Assembly (NCBI RefSeq): GCF_047272945.1
Contig: NZ_JBKOPS010000015.1
Coordinates: 26,710 to 90,709, forward strand
Direction: 5' to 3'
DNA length: 64,000 nucleotides
Origin: Rubrolithibacter danxiaensis
GTDB taxonomy: Bacteria > Bacteroidota > Bacteroidia > Sphingobacteriales > Sphingobacteriaceae
This document shows, piece by piece, positions 51,190 through 59,980 of this stretch. The notes under the pieces are model-generated. The model was not told where the DNA came from, did not search any database, and saw only the letters and a program-made list of their open reading frames with translations. The translations under genes were made by a program, and so were the position numbers. Every line of letters begins with the position of its first letter. The stretch's first letter is position 1.

Positions 51190-51324
51190 TGGCCCCTCTC
51201 CTTGCAAAGGAGAGGGAATATGCTCTCTTTTTCTGAATTTTAATTAAGAAGTAATAGCAGAGCGATAAACAAGATAAACAAATAGAATGTCAGTTGTTAA
51301 TAACTCTCTCCCTTTAGGGAGAGA
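51190..51324. repeat. Pair of palindromic intergenic repeats
   Basis: Two GC-rich hairpins lie in an AT-rich gap: CCCTCTCCTT/AAGGAGAGGG (51194-51203 with 51207-51216) and TCTCTCCC/GGGAGAGA (51305-51312 with 51317-51324). Together they bracket about 130 bases and look like a REP-type or MITE-like interspersed element. The second may also end the ALDH transcript. Copies elsewhere cannot be checked here. Confidence 0.5.
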
Positions 51325-51335
51325 TGCCCCATTAC

Positions 51336-52856
51336 TCACAGATCAAACTTTATCCCCTGAGCTAAGGGCAATTCATTCCCATAATTTATGGTGTTGGTTT
51401 GCCTCCGCATATACGCTTTCCAGGCATCAGAACCTGACTCACGACCGCCACCTGAATCTTTTTCTCCGCCAAATGCCCCGCCGATTTCTGCACCGGAAGT
51501 GCCAATATTAACATTTGCAATTCCACAATCCGAACCTGTATGCGAAAGATACGTTTCCACCTCCTGCATATTTAAAGACATAAGAGCAGATGAAAGTCCC
51601 TGAGAAACGAAGTTCTGCATTGCAATTGCTTCTTCCAGTGTTTTATATTGCATAATATATAAAATCGGAGCAAAAGTTTCTTCCTGTACAATGGGAAAAT
51701 AACTTTCCACTTCTGCAATACAAGGCTTTACGTAACACCCGCTTTCAAAGCCGGTTCCTGTTAAGATTCCACCTTCTGCAATAAATTTGCCACCTTGCTT
51801 TTTGCACTTTTCAATTGCTTCCTGGTAAGAACGAACAGCATCTTTATCAATCAGAGGCCCCATGTGTACGCCTTCATTTAAAGGGTTTCCTATTTTAACC
51901 TGTTTATAGGCATGTACCAGTTTTTCTTTAAAAGCATCGTAAACGGCTTCATGAATAATTAAACGCCGGGTGGTAGTACAACGCTGTCCGGCAGTTCCGA
52001 TGGCACCAAAAACAGCAGCATTAAGGGCTATTTGCAAATCCGCATGCTTAGATATAATAATGGCATTATTACCGCCCAATTCGAGTAAAGACTTTCCTAA
52101 CCTCGCTCCTACCATCGCCGCTACCTTTTTACCCATTTCAGTAGAACCTGTTGCAGAAATAAGCGGAATCCGTTTGTCTTTTGCCATCAGTTCCCCTACC
52201 TGATAATCGCTTATAACAAGGCTCGAAACTCCTTCCGGAACATCATTTTCTTTAAAAACCCAGGCTGTTATTTTCTGACATGCAATAGCTGTAAGCGGAA
52301 CTTTATGAGAAGGTTTCCAGATACAAACATCGCCACAAATAAAGGCCAGCATACTGTTCCATGACCATACCGCCGCAGGAAAATTAAAAGCAGTAATGAC
52401 GCCAACAATCCCCAAAGGGTGATACTGCTCGTACATTCGGTGTTTGGGCCTCTCAGAATGCATAGTTAAACCATACAATTGCCGCGACAAACCATTGGCG
52501 AAATCACAAATATCAATTACTTCCTGAACCTCACCTAAGCCCTCCTGTAGGCTTTTTCCCATTTCATAAGAAATAAGCATGCCCAGTTCGTTTTTATATT
52601 TTCGAAAAGACTCTCCTAATTGCCTTACTACGTCTCCTCTTTTAGGAGCTGGTACTTCTCTCCATTCTAAAAATGCTTTTTGTGCCTTTTCAACTACCGC
52701 ATTATAATCCTCTTCCGCAGCTATAGAAACTGATGCTATGCTCTTCCCGTCAACAGGAGAAACGGATTCAATAGTTTCTGCCGTTGTTATCCAGTTTTCT
52801 CCTGTTGATACACCCGCATTTACGTTTACAATTCCCAGTGATTTTAAAAATTCCAT
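51336..52856 (-). CDS. amaB: Aldehyde dehydrogenase, ALDH7/alpha-aminoadipic semialdehyde type
   Basis: This 506-residue NAD-dependent dehydrogenase has catalytic C293 (GQRCTTTRR), general base E259 (LELGGN), cofactor motif SATGSTEMGK and the late GAEIGGAFGGEKDSGGGRESGSD region typical of ALDH7. It oxidises the lysine-derived semialdehyde to aminoadipate in the saccharopine/pipecolate route. The N-terminus begins directly at the ALDH fold. It appears monocistronic, with a 268-base gap before the MFS gene. Confidence 0.9.
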   Translation of the reverse strand: MEFLKSLGIVNVNAGVSTGENWITTAETIESVSPVDGKSIASVSIAAEEDYNAVVEKAQKAFLEWREVPAPKRGDVVRQLGESFRKYKNELGMLISYEMGKSLQEGLGEVQEVIDICDFANGLSRQLYGLTMHSERPKHRMYEQYHPLGIVGVITAFNFPAAVWSWNSMLAFICGDVCIWKPSHKVPLTAIACQKITAWVFKENDVPEGVSSLVISDYQVGELMAKDKRIPLISATGSTEMGKKVAAMVGARLGKSLLELGGNNAIIISKHADLQIALNAAVFGAIGTAGQRCTTTRRLIIHEAVYDAFKEKLVHAYKQVKIGNPLNEGVHMGPLIDKDAVRSYQEAIEKCKKQGGKFIAEGGILTGTGFESGCYVKPCIAEVESYFPIVQEETFAPILYIMQYKTLEEAIAMQNFVSQGLSSALMSLNMQEVETYLSHTGSDCGIANVNIGTSGAEIGGAFGGEKDSGGGRESGSDAWKAYMRRQTNTINYGNELPLAQGIKFDL

Positions 52857-53063
52857 TGTTGTTTCAAATTAAAACTTCAAATAAAACATTCCGTGGCACT
52901 TCACACACTACCTGATATACAAGAATTAATTTGGATTGATGATAAATTTAAGATAATAACATGTGGATTAGTATCAATTCAAGGTGATATTTTTCCCTTA
53001 CTGGATTTTGTTTGTCATGAATTACTTATTTATAGATGCTTCTAAGGCTATAGAATATTCTTA

Positions 53064-53098
53064 CAAAAAAAATCCTGCAGTATATTATCTGCAGGATC
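53064..53098 (-). terminator. Intrinsic terminator of the sugar MFS gene
   Basis: On the minus strand a 9-bp perfect stem (53089-53097 with 53072-53080, ATCCTGCAG/CTGCAGGAT) with an 8-base loop runs into eight T. Confidence 0.9.
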
Positions 53099-53125
53099 AA
53101 AAAAAATTAATCTGTTAAATACGAA

Positions 53126-54400
53126 TTATCTTCTGATCTTATTTCCGATAACCGCATAATAAAGTATAAACAGGTAACAAGGTACGGCAATCCAGTAAGC
53201 CTGATGCGGGCTAAAAGCATCTGCTAGACGTCCATACAATAATGGAATTAAGGCTCCTCCTGCAATCGCCATAATTATAAAAGACGATCCTATTTTTGTA
53301 AATCTTCCTAATCCGGCAATTGCCAGCGGCCATAAAGCCGGCCACATCAGCGAGTTAGCCAAACCTAATAAAGCTATAAACAGCACCGAAGTAAATCCGT
53401 GAGTAAAAAGGGCTCCAAGTGAAAACAGAACACCCAGTATGGCACATATCTGCAAAGCCTTTTCCTGGCGCAGGTATTTAGGAATAGCTACAATTCCAAA
53501 AACATAACCGGCAATCATAGCAAGTAATGTTAGGGTAGTAAAAAATTTGGCGGTTGATAAAGCAATACCCTGCGAAGCACCATAGCTTATAATTGTGTCG
53601 CCAGCAATTACCTCAACGCCTACATACAAAAAGAAGGTTAATACACCTAACAACAGGTGCGGAAACTGCAACACGCTGGTTTTATTGGTATTTGCAGCTG
53701 CAACAGCTTCATCTTCATGATCAGTATCAACTTCAGGTAAAGTAGAAAAATAAACCAGTACCGCGAGAATAACCAATACCGCGACAATAATTACATAGGG
53801 CAATATCACACGGGAAGCCAGTTCATTCAGCTCTGCTGCTTTTGTAGCCGGATCCATTGTTCCAAGGCGGCTGGTCAGTTCATCGGCATTTTTCAGGGTA
53901 ATAGCTCCCAAAATAATTGGCGCAAGGGCACCGGCAATTTTATTACAGATTCCCATTATACTGATACGCTTTGCAGCGCTTTCTGCCGGACCAAGAATTG
54001 TGATATACGGATTGGCGGCAGTTTGCAATACCGCAAGGCCTGTACCCTGAACAAATAGTCCTAAAAGAAATAAAACGTAAGTTCTGCTAAGTGCGGCAGG
54101 AATAAAAATTAAAGCACCGACCGCCATAATAATTAGTCCCACTGCCATTCCCTTTTTAAAACCGGTAACCTTAAGTACCCAGGCAGAAGGAATAGCCATT
54201 ACCAGGTAAGAAATATAAAAGGAAAAAGCTACGAGGTACGATTCAAAATTATTAAGCTCACAGGCAATTTTTAAATACGGAATTAGAACCGAGTTCAGCC
54301 AGGTAACAAAGCCAAAAACAAAAAATAAAGCTCCGATAATTATTATCGGATTAATCGTCCCCGACGATTTCTTTTCAGTAACACCTTCAATTGTAGTCAT
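53126..54400 (-). CDS. Sugar MFS transporter, FucP/GluP type
   Basis: This 424-residue protein has 12 helices, with FucP/GluP hallmarks: WLNSVLIPYLKIACELN near the first helix, GFKKGMAVGL, LQTAANPYITILG and NSLMWPALWPLAI. It imports fucose, glucose or a similar sugar with protons. Downstream is a perfect terminator. The upstream neighbour on the same strand encodes a CBM9-like protein 37 bases away, so the two may form one unit. Confidence 0.92.
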   Translation of the reverse strand: MTTIEGVTEKKSSGTINPIIIIGALFFVFGFVTWLNSVLIPYLKIACELNNFESYLVAFSFYISYLVMAIPSAWVLKVTGFKKGMAVGLIIMAVGALIFIPAALSRTYVLFLLGLFVQGTGLAVLQTAANPYITILGPAESAAKRISIMGICNKIAGALAPIILGAITLKNADELTSRLGTMDPATKAAELNELASRVILPYVIIVAVLVILAVLVYFSTLPEVDTDHEDEAVAAANTNKTSVLQFPHLLLGVLTFFLYVGVEVIAGDTIISYGASQGIALSTAKFFTTLTLLAMIAGYVFGIVAIPKYLRQEKALQICAILGVLFSLGALFTHGFTSVLFIALLGLANSLMWPALWPLAIAGLGRFTKIGSSFIIMAIAGGALIPLLYGRLADAFSPHQAYWIAVPCYLFILYYAVIGNKIRR

Positions 54401-54437
54401 TTGGTTAGTTTAGTTAGTTTTTATAATTTTTAAATTT

Positions 54438-55094
54438 TTATTCAATTTCCTCTGCGAAATGTGCTTTCCCAAAAAATTCGGGCAAATGAAAGCTTACCTC
54501 CTCCGATTCGATTTTATTCCAGCTAAGATAATGCGGCTCAATCAACTCATCTCCACATTTATAAAAATTTACCCGGGCCGTAAGACCGCCAAGTGATTTT
54601 AACTGATGAAAATAAAAGACTTTTACAGGAATAGCAAGTGTAAGTTCCCAATCAATTTGTGAATTTGCAATATTTACAGATTTGATAACGGAATGATGCT
54701 GTATAAGCTCAATTACGGCTGATGGAATTACTTTCCTGTCAATCCTCGATTCACCAAATCCGGCAAGACAGGTACCGATACAATTGAACTCTAAGTTATA
54801 ATAGGCTTTATCATTGCCAAAAGCGATAAAAAATTCAACGCAACTGTCTTTATAAACCGGATCATTTGTTTTTCTGTATGCCGCTTTCAACTGCTGTTCC
54901 CTAACCCTGTACTTCAAAAGTATAAACTCATTGGCATGCGCAATAGAAAAACAAACACCGGGTTTATAGTTATAAGCAGGCCAGGAAACAGCTCCTATTA
55001 TTTCGTTATTTAAGGCATCAAGATTAAAGGATATCTGCTCAACAGAACTGTTTCTGTGCTGGAAAGCCAGAAACGGGATTTCCAGATCCTTCAT
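54438..55094 (-). CDS. Carbohydrate-binding family 9-like protein
   Basis: This 218-residue protein has a CBM9/DOMON-like beta sandwich. NDPVYKDSCVEFFIAF corresponds to the conserved Asp/Glu-Phe core, and YYNLEFNCIGTCLAGFG and TARVNFYKCGD are later signatures. No signal peptide is visible, unusual for a carbohydrate-binding domain, so it may act in the cytoplasm. It lies just upstream of the FucP-type gene on the same strand; a shared role in sugar use is likely. Confidence 0.8.
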   Translation of the reverse strand: MKDLEIPFLAFQHRNSSVEQISFNLDALNNEIIGAVSWPAYNYKPGVCFSIAHANEFILLKYRVREQQLKAAYRKTNDPVYKDSCVEFFIAFGNDKAYYNLEFNCIGTCLAGFGESRIDRKVIPSAVIELIQHHSVIKSVNIANSQIDWELTLAIPVKVFYFHQLKSLGGLTARVNFYKCGDELIEPHYLSWNKIESEEVSFHLPEFFGKAHFAEEIE

Positions 55095-55273
55095 TCTCCA
55101 GTCTTTAAACCTGCTAAAAAATTAAACTCCCTGATTCTGACACGATACAGGTAATAGACGAGTGCGGACATAAGAATTTGTTTTAAGCATTAATTGGTTA
55201 AAACAAATATATAGCAAAAAGCAAAGGAGATAAATTCTTTAATAAGATAGTTACATTTTGAAAAAGGAAATGA
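55095..55273. other. Intergenic region without a gene
   Basis: AT-rich spacer between the CBM9-like and RadC-like genes. I see no small gene, RNA or clear hairpin in it. Confidence 0.4.
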
Positions 55274-55894
55274 TTAAAAACCGATCTTCTCTTTATAGGA
55301 ATAATGCGCCCGGGCTGTAAGAATAATATGATCAAGCAGCTTAATCCCTGACTCCCTGAGAGCTTCATTAACTTCTTTAGTGTAAATAATGTCTGATTCA
55401 GAAGCTTTATTAACGCCGCTTGGATGATTGTGTGCGATGATGACTGCTTCAGCTTCAAGCTTATGAGCGTAAAACAGAATCAGTTCCGGATCGGCATTGC
55501 TAAGGGTTGTTGTGCCTGCAGAAATTAATTTTGAACCCAGTAAGTTTTTCGATGCATTCAGATAAAGTGCATATAAGTTTTCCTGAAGGCCAATCATATC
55601 TTCTTCCCATATTTCACGGAATATTTTTACTGCTTTTTCTGTAGAATCAACTATAATTTTTTCATCACCCTCATCTACAACAACTTCAGATTTAAGAGTA
55701 TCGGAGGGGTTTGAATAGGGAAGTTTATGTTCTCTAATAATATACGGAAGCATTCCATTCTTTTTTTCAGGGAAAATACGTTCTACCAGGTGCATAATCC
55801 TGGAGCTGATTGCTCCCCAACCAATTCGCATAGTCTCAAGTAATGAAATAAAGCTAAAAATTCTGGTGTTGGTTCTTTGCCTGGTAGTTTCCAT
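55274..55894 (-). CDS. RadC-like JAB/MPN domain protein
   Basis: This protein is about 206 residues long and has a JAB1/MPN metalloprotease-like domain. The zinc motif HNHPSG followed by SESD is intact, and a Glu lies upstream in the same fold. Unlike housekeeping RadC it lacks the N-terminal helix-hairpin-helix, as in accessory RadC homologues. The ATG at 55894 is chosen; in-frame ATGs at 55915 and 55975 exist. The RecD-like helicase gene is transcribed just upstream, 111 bases away. Confidence 0.75.
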   Translation of the reverse strand: METTRQRTNTRIFSFISLLETMRIGWGAISSRIMHLVERIFPEKKNGMLPYIIREHKLPYSNPSDTLKSEVVVDEGDEKIIVDSTEKAVKIFREIWEEDMIGLQENLYALYLNASKNLLGSKLISAGTTTLSNADPELILFYAHKLEAEAVIIAHNHPSGVNKASESDIIYTKEVNEALRESGIKLLDHIILTARAHYSYKEKIGF

Positions 55895-56005
55895 GAATAG
55901 GTAGTTAATGTACATGTTTATACGGTCGGGAAAAAGAAAAGATTCAAAAACTTGATTTTTTATGACAAAAAGCAAAATTCGTCAACAATAGACCCGTTTC
56001 TTCCT

Positions 56006-57415
56006 TTATCTGTCGAAAAAAACTTCGCCAAAATTAACCAGGAACAGTTCCTTTGTTGCCCGTGTTACAGCCGTATACAACCACCGTAAGAAATCCAGAT
56101 TCATCATTTCTTCGTTCAGGTAACCCTGATCAACGAAAACGGCATCCCATTGGCCGCCCTGGGCTTTATGACAGGTAACAGCAAATGCAAACTTTACCTG
56201 TAAGACATTAAAATATGGATTTGTTTTCAATTCCTGCAGTTGCATGCGCTTGTTGGCTATATGCCTGTAATCTTCCAGTACCGACTCATACAACCTTCGG
56301 CTCTCCGAATTGGATAAACTGGGTGTTTCCGTATATAAAGTATCCAGCAGTACTTTGCAGCTTAAAGGTTCTTCATCCGGATAATCAATAAATTCGAGCA
56401 CCACGTCGGCAAAACGGAAGCCGTAGAGTTCCTGAATATTTCTAACTTTCCGAACCTTTGCCACATCGCCGTTAGCAATAAAGGCATTGTTTGATTCCCC
56501 TTCGCCCAGCCAGAAATAGTTATTCCTCACTATCATCAGATAATCACCGCCAGTTAATTCTTCTTCACGGTACAAAATCCGGTTGCGTATCTGTTGATTA
56601 TAGATATTTGCACTTTTGTTTGAGCGGCAGATAACAAGGGTATTCTCTATTCCATACTTATCATAAGCATATTGAAGGCCTTCAGAAAGCCGTTCGCCCG
56701 TCATTCTGTAAATATCCTTGTATCCTTTTACACTAAAGGATGGAAAATCTTCAGCCCTTTCACGTATCATTTCACGAATATTGGTAGCATTGAACAAAAT
56801 GCCTGACGACTTTTCCTGTCTTACTACATCGGTAAGTTCAAAAGAAAACAGGTCGAGATCAAATACATTTTTTAACAGGTCACTATCCAGTGCCGGGCTT
56901 TCTTCCGAGCCTACCGGAGGCAGCTGAGCGGTATCCCCTACCAGCATCAAACTGCAGTTCTTGCCGCTGTAAACGTAGCGTATCAGATCTTTTAACAAAC
57001 TGCTCCTGGAAAAATCATTTTGCTCATTACTGATCATAGAAGCCTCATCCACAATAAAAACAGTATTTTCTGCCAGATTTTCTCCCAGCACGAAGCTCAT
57101 TTCCGGCGATAAAGCGGATTTTTTCCTATAAATCTTTTTATGGATAGTAAAGGCTTTTTTTCCTGAATAATTGCTTATTACCTTTGCGGCCCTTCCAGTA
57201 GGGGCCAGCAAAACCGAGCGCTTTAACAATTGCGGCAGGGTTTTTACCAAAGCGCTTATAATGGTTGTTTTCCCCGTTCCGGCATATCCTTTTAATACAA
57301 AACAATTTCTGCTGTTTTCTGAACTTAAAAAGCACTCAAGCTGCGTAAAAACAAGCAACTGCTGCTGGGTTGGAGTTAGCTTAAATTGTCTGGATAAAAT
57401 AGAGGAAATGCTCAT
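56006..57415 (-). CDS. RecD-like/Pif1-type superfamily 1 DNA helicase
   Basis: This 469-residue ATP-dependent helicase has motif I GYAGTGKTT (43-51), motif II FIVDEASM, motif III LVGDTAQLPPVGS, motif V VTCHKAQGGQWDAV and motif VI YTAVTRA. It lacks the RecB-type partners and N-terminal extensions of RecD2, so it is a stand-alone helicase in DNA repair or recombination. It is divergent from the DUF3822 gene, with a TAGTTTTG box between them. Confidence 0.9.
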   Translation of the reverse strand: MSISSILSRQFKLTPTQQQLLVFTQLECFLSSENSRNCFVLKGYAGTGKTTIISALVKTLPQLLKRSVLLAPTGRAAKVISNYSGKKAFTIHKKIYRKKSALSPEMSFVLGENLAENTVFIVDEASMISNEQNDFSRSSLLKDLIRYVYSGKNCSLMLVGDTAQLPPVGSEESPALDSDLLKNVFDLDLFSFELTDVVRQEKSSGILFNATNIREMIRERAEDFPSFSVKGYKDIYRMTGERLSEGLQYAYDKYGIENTLVICRSNKSANIYNQQIRNRILYREEELTGGDYLMIVRNNYFWLGEGESNNAFIANGDVAKVRKVRNIQELYGFRFADVVLEFIDYPDEEPLSCKVLLDTLYTETPSLSNSESRRLYESVLEDYRHIANKRMQLQELKTNPYFNVLQVKFAFAVTCHKAQGGQWDAVFVDQGYLNEEMMNLDFLRWLYTAVTRATKELFLVNFGEVFFDR

Positions 57416-57467
57416 TAACGCTAAATTGCATATTTCTTTCCAATGATGCTGATTCGGTAAAAAATTT

Positions 57468-57475
57468 TAGTTTTG
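57468..57475 (+). promoter_or_regulatory. -7 element of the DUF3822 gene
   Basis: TAGTTTTG is an exact TAnnTTTG match ending five bases before the ATG at 57481, so the transcript is expected to be leaderless or nearly so. Confidence 0.55.
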
Positions 57476-57480
57476 CTGAT

Positions 57481-58320
57481 ATGAATACTACCGGAAAGGT
57501 TCAAATCGTCGAAAGCAGTTTCTCCATTGAAAATACCGGGAATTGCAATTTGCTGTTGCGTATTTCGGATACTTCTTTGTCGTATGCAATTGTAAGCGCC
57601 GAAGAAAAGGAACTAAAGGTTTTATTTCATTCTGCACTCGAAGACGTAGAAGGGAAACGATCTGGTGATTTCTTTAAGGATGACAGGCTGCTTAATCAAC
57701 CTTTTGCCAAAATACAAGCAGCGGTAGAGACGTCCGCTTTTACTTTTATCCCGGCGGAATTATACTCGGAAGATAACCTGCAGGATTATTCACGATTTAT
57801 AGGTGCCCATGCTAATTCAAAATTCCTGGTTTCTGATTTAAAAAGAACAGGTGCAAAATGTATTTCAGCATTTCCGGCTCCACAATTAAATGCACTGGAA
57901 ACCCTTTTTTCGCAAGTTGAACTATACAATCCGGCATTGCCTTTAATTGAATCACTTTTATCTGCTACAATAGCCACAGGCTGGCAACTGCTTTTGCAAT
58001 TTAACAGTACCAATTTTGAGGTCTTGATTCTAAACGATGGCAAACTGCATTTGTATAATATATACTCTATTCAAACAGCAACAGACTTCAATTATTTTCT
58101 CCTTCTCATCCTTCAGCAGCTTAATTTAAAACCCGAAATACTCCAGCTGACCATCTCGGGTGAGATTGAAAAAAATGACGATAAGTATGCTGTATTGCAG
58201 AAATATTTCAAAAAAATCACGCTGGCAAATCCCGATAACTTTATAAAAGAAGACGGTTTTTTTAAAGAGATTCCTCCACACCGTTTTTTTGGCTTGTTAA
58301 GTTTAAGCTTATGCGAATAA
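57481..58320 (+). CDS. DUF3822 family protein
   Basis: This 279-residue protein belongs to the DUF3822 family: the pattern LLLRISDTSLSYAIVSAEEKEL and the later TGWQLLLQFNSTNFEVLILNDGKLHLYN form the repeated actin-like/ribonuclease-H-like half-domains of the family. It is found next to rsmD in Bacteroidota. The gene overlaps rsmD by ten bases, giving translational coupling, but the function is unknown. Its ATG follows the -7 box almost directly. Confidence 0.9.
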   Translation: MNTTGKVQIVESSFSIENTGNCNLLLRISDTSLSYAIVSAEEKELKVLFHSALEDVEGKRSGDFFKDDRLLNQPFAKIQAAVETSAFTFIPAELYSEDNLQDYSRFIGAHANSKFLVSDLKRTGAKCISAFPAPQLNALETLFSQVELYNPALPLIESLLSATIATGWQLLLQFNSTNFEVLILNDGKLHLYNIYSIQTATDFNYFLLLILQQLNLKPEILQLTISGEIEKNDDKYAVLQKYFKKITLANPDNFIKEDGFFKEIPPHRFFGLLSLSLCE

Positions 58321-58886
58321 TCGGTGGTACGCTTAAAGGTTTAAGATTAAATCCGCCGCATAACTTGCCTGTAAGGCCTACGACTGATATGGCTAAAGAG
58401 GCCTTATTCAATATTCTTACAAACCGTTTTCATTTTGAACATTTAAAAGTGTTAGACTTGTTTAGCGGCACCGGGAACATTTCATTTGAATTTGCTTCGC
58501 GGGGAACCCAGGTTGTTAGTGTCGACAAAGACTTCGGTTGTGTGCAATATCTTAAAAAAACGGCTTTGACTTACCATCTCAACAATATCAAAACATATAA
58601 ATCAGATGTTTTTAAGTTTTTAAAAAACGATTCAGATAGTTACGACATCATATTTGCAGATGCTCCGTACGATTTACCCGGTTTAGTTACCATTCCTGCT
58701 ATTGTTTTTGAAAAAGGACTTTTAAAAAAGGAAGGTTTATTAATAGTGGAACACCCTTCAACTATAAAGCTGGATCAATACACCCAATTTACCGAACAAA
58801 GAAAATATGGCTACTCGTCCTTTAGCTTTTTTGAAAACAAAGATGAATTAATGACAATGACTAATAATCTGTTACCTAACACCTAA
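58311..58886 (+). CDS. rsmD: 16S rRNA (guanine966-N2)-methyltransferase
   Basis: This 191-residue SAM-dependent enzyme methylates G966 of 16S rRNA in the small subunit. Motif I is LDLFSGTGNISFE, and the catalytic motif IV reads FADAPYDL (DAPY instead of the usual DPPY). The N-terminal MRIIGGTLKGLRL and RPTTDMAKEALFNIL are typical. It overlaps the DUF3822 gene by ten bases. coaD follows after 27 bases, a linkage conserved in many bacteria. Confidence 0.95.
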   Translation: MRIIGGTLKGLRLNPPHNLPVRPTTDMAKEALFNILTNRFHFEHLKVLDLFSGTGNISFEFASRGTQVVSVDKDFGCVQYLKKTALTYHLNNIKTYKSDVFKFLKNDSDSYDIIFADAPYDLPGLVTIPAIVFEKGLLKKEGLLIVEHPSTIKLDQYTQFTEQRKYGYSSFSFFENKDELMTMTNNLLPNT

Positions 58887-58913
58887 TGCCTACTACCTAA
58901 TAACCTGATAACA

Positions 58914-59384
58914 ATGAAAATTGCTCTATTTCCCGGATCCTTCGACCCTGTAACGAAAGCCCATGTTGACATTATGGAACGTTCTATTTCATTATTCGAT
59001 AAAGTAATTATTGGAATAGGGATAAACAGCAACAAATCTTCCTTTATTGATGCTCCAACCAGAGAGAAAATATTAAAGGCGGTATTTGCTGCTGAAAAGA
59101 AAATTGAAGTAGTTAGTTACGAAGGCTTAACAGTAGAATTTTGTAAAAAGGCAGGCGCTTCCTACATGATTCGCGGTATCCGCACCGTTTCTGACTTTGA
59201 ATATGAAAAAGCCATAGCACAAATGAACCACGCTTTAGAGCCGGAAATTGAAAGTATTTTTATCTTGAGCAAACCAGGCTATTCATCCATCAGTTCAACC
59301 ATTGTAAGAGAAATCCTTAAATATGGAGGCGATGTAAGCAAATTCGTTCCTGAAAGTGCGCTTCCCTTTCTTAAACCTCAATAA
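58914..59384 (+). CDS. coaD: Phosphopantetheine adenylyltransferase
   Basis: This 156-residue cytoplasmic enzyme makes dephospho-CoA from pantetheine phosphate and ATP. The nucleotidyltransferase motif TxGH appears as T14-K15-A16-H17 (PVTKAHVDI), with Ala replacing Gly. The late ISSTIVRE (ISS/T-x-x-R) motif is intact, as are GSFDP and RGIRTVSDFEYE. It lies downstream of rsmD on the same strand. Its 3' end overlaps the convergent Nudix gene by 14 bases. Confidence 0.95.
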   Translation: MKIALFPGSFDPVTKAHVDIMERSISLFDKVIIGIGINSNKSSFIDAPTREKILKAVFAAEKKIEVVSYEGLTVEFCKKAGASYMIRGIRTVSDFEYEKAIAQMNHALEPEIESIFILSKPGYSSISSTIVREILKYGGDVSKFVPESALPFLKPQ

Positions 59385-59973
59385 AGCTAATTAAATCGGC
59401 AATTAAAGGATAGGTATTTTGCTTAACAGGTTCAAGATCTCCCAAGGCCAGCCATTTCGCTTCTGTAATTTCTTCTTCTGTCTGCGGAACCAGGTCGGCC
59501 TGATTTTCGGCTTTCATTTTATACCAGGTAGTCTTTTTCAGAATAATGTGCGACTGCTGCTCGTACACATGCCAGGTTTTACAAAGTTTTCCCTCTACTT
59601 TATCCACACGAATTCCGCATTCTTCTTCAACTTCTCTTACTGCTGCTTTCTTTGTTTTTTCGCCCTCATCAATTTTCCCTTTAGGTAAATCCCATTTCCC
59701 TCTTCTGAATATAAACAAGTATTTATTCTCTTCATTCCTTACTAAACCGCCTGCTGCTTTTATAATGGTTACTGATTTTTTCAGCTGTTTAAAAACGTGT
59801 TTTGCATCCTCGGTTAACAGAACAAAAGTTGCCGGATGATCGTTCTTTTTAACATCATTATAAAAAGTAAAGAAATGAAATTTCTGATTTTCAATTAGTT
59901 GATAATTTCCAAGCTGCTCAGGGATAAAATCAGTAATAATTAGGACTGCTTCGTTGATATAAATTCTATACAT
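59371..59973 (-). CDS. Nudix hydrolase
   Basis: This protein is about 200 residues long, with an N-terminal extension (about 1-65, MYRIYINEAVLIITDFIPE) and a C-terminal Nudix domain. The Nudix box is intact: GKIDEGEKTKKAAVREVEEE followed by CGI (consensus GX5EX7REUXEEXGU). The substrate (a nucleotide or polyphosphate) is unknown. A second ATG at 59982 would add three residues; the shorter start is used. Its start region overlaps the pyrE promoter, so the two genes are head-to-head. Confidence 0.85.
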   Translation of the reverse strand: MYRIYINEAVLIITDFIPEQLGNYQLIENQKFHFFTFYNDVKKNDHPATFVLLTEDAKHVFKQLKKSVTIIKAAGGLVRNEENKYLFIFRRGKWDLPKGKIDEGEKTKKAAVREVEEECGIRVDKVEGKLCKTWHVYEQQSHIILKKTTWYKMKAENQADLVPQTEEEITEAKWLALGDLEPVKQNTYPLIADLISFIEV

Positions 59974-59976
59974 TTG
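59969..59976 (+). promoter_or_regulatory. -7 element of pyrE
   Basis: TACATTTG matches TAnnTTTG exactly and ends four bases before the pyrE ATG at 59981. It covers the start codon of the divergent Nudix gene. Confidence 0.6.
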
Positions 59977-59980
59977 TGCC

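Noticed and set aside
53017..53118. Possible 33-residue plus-strand protein
   Set aside because: Most of it is the perfect terminator stem of the MFS gene on the other strand.
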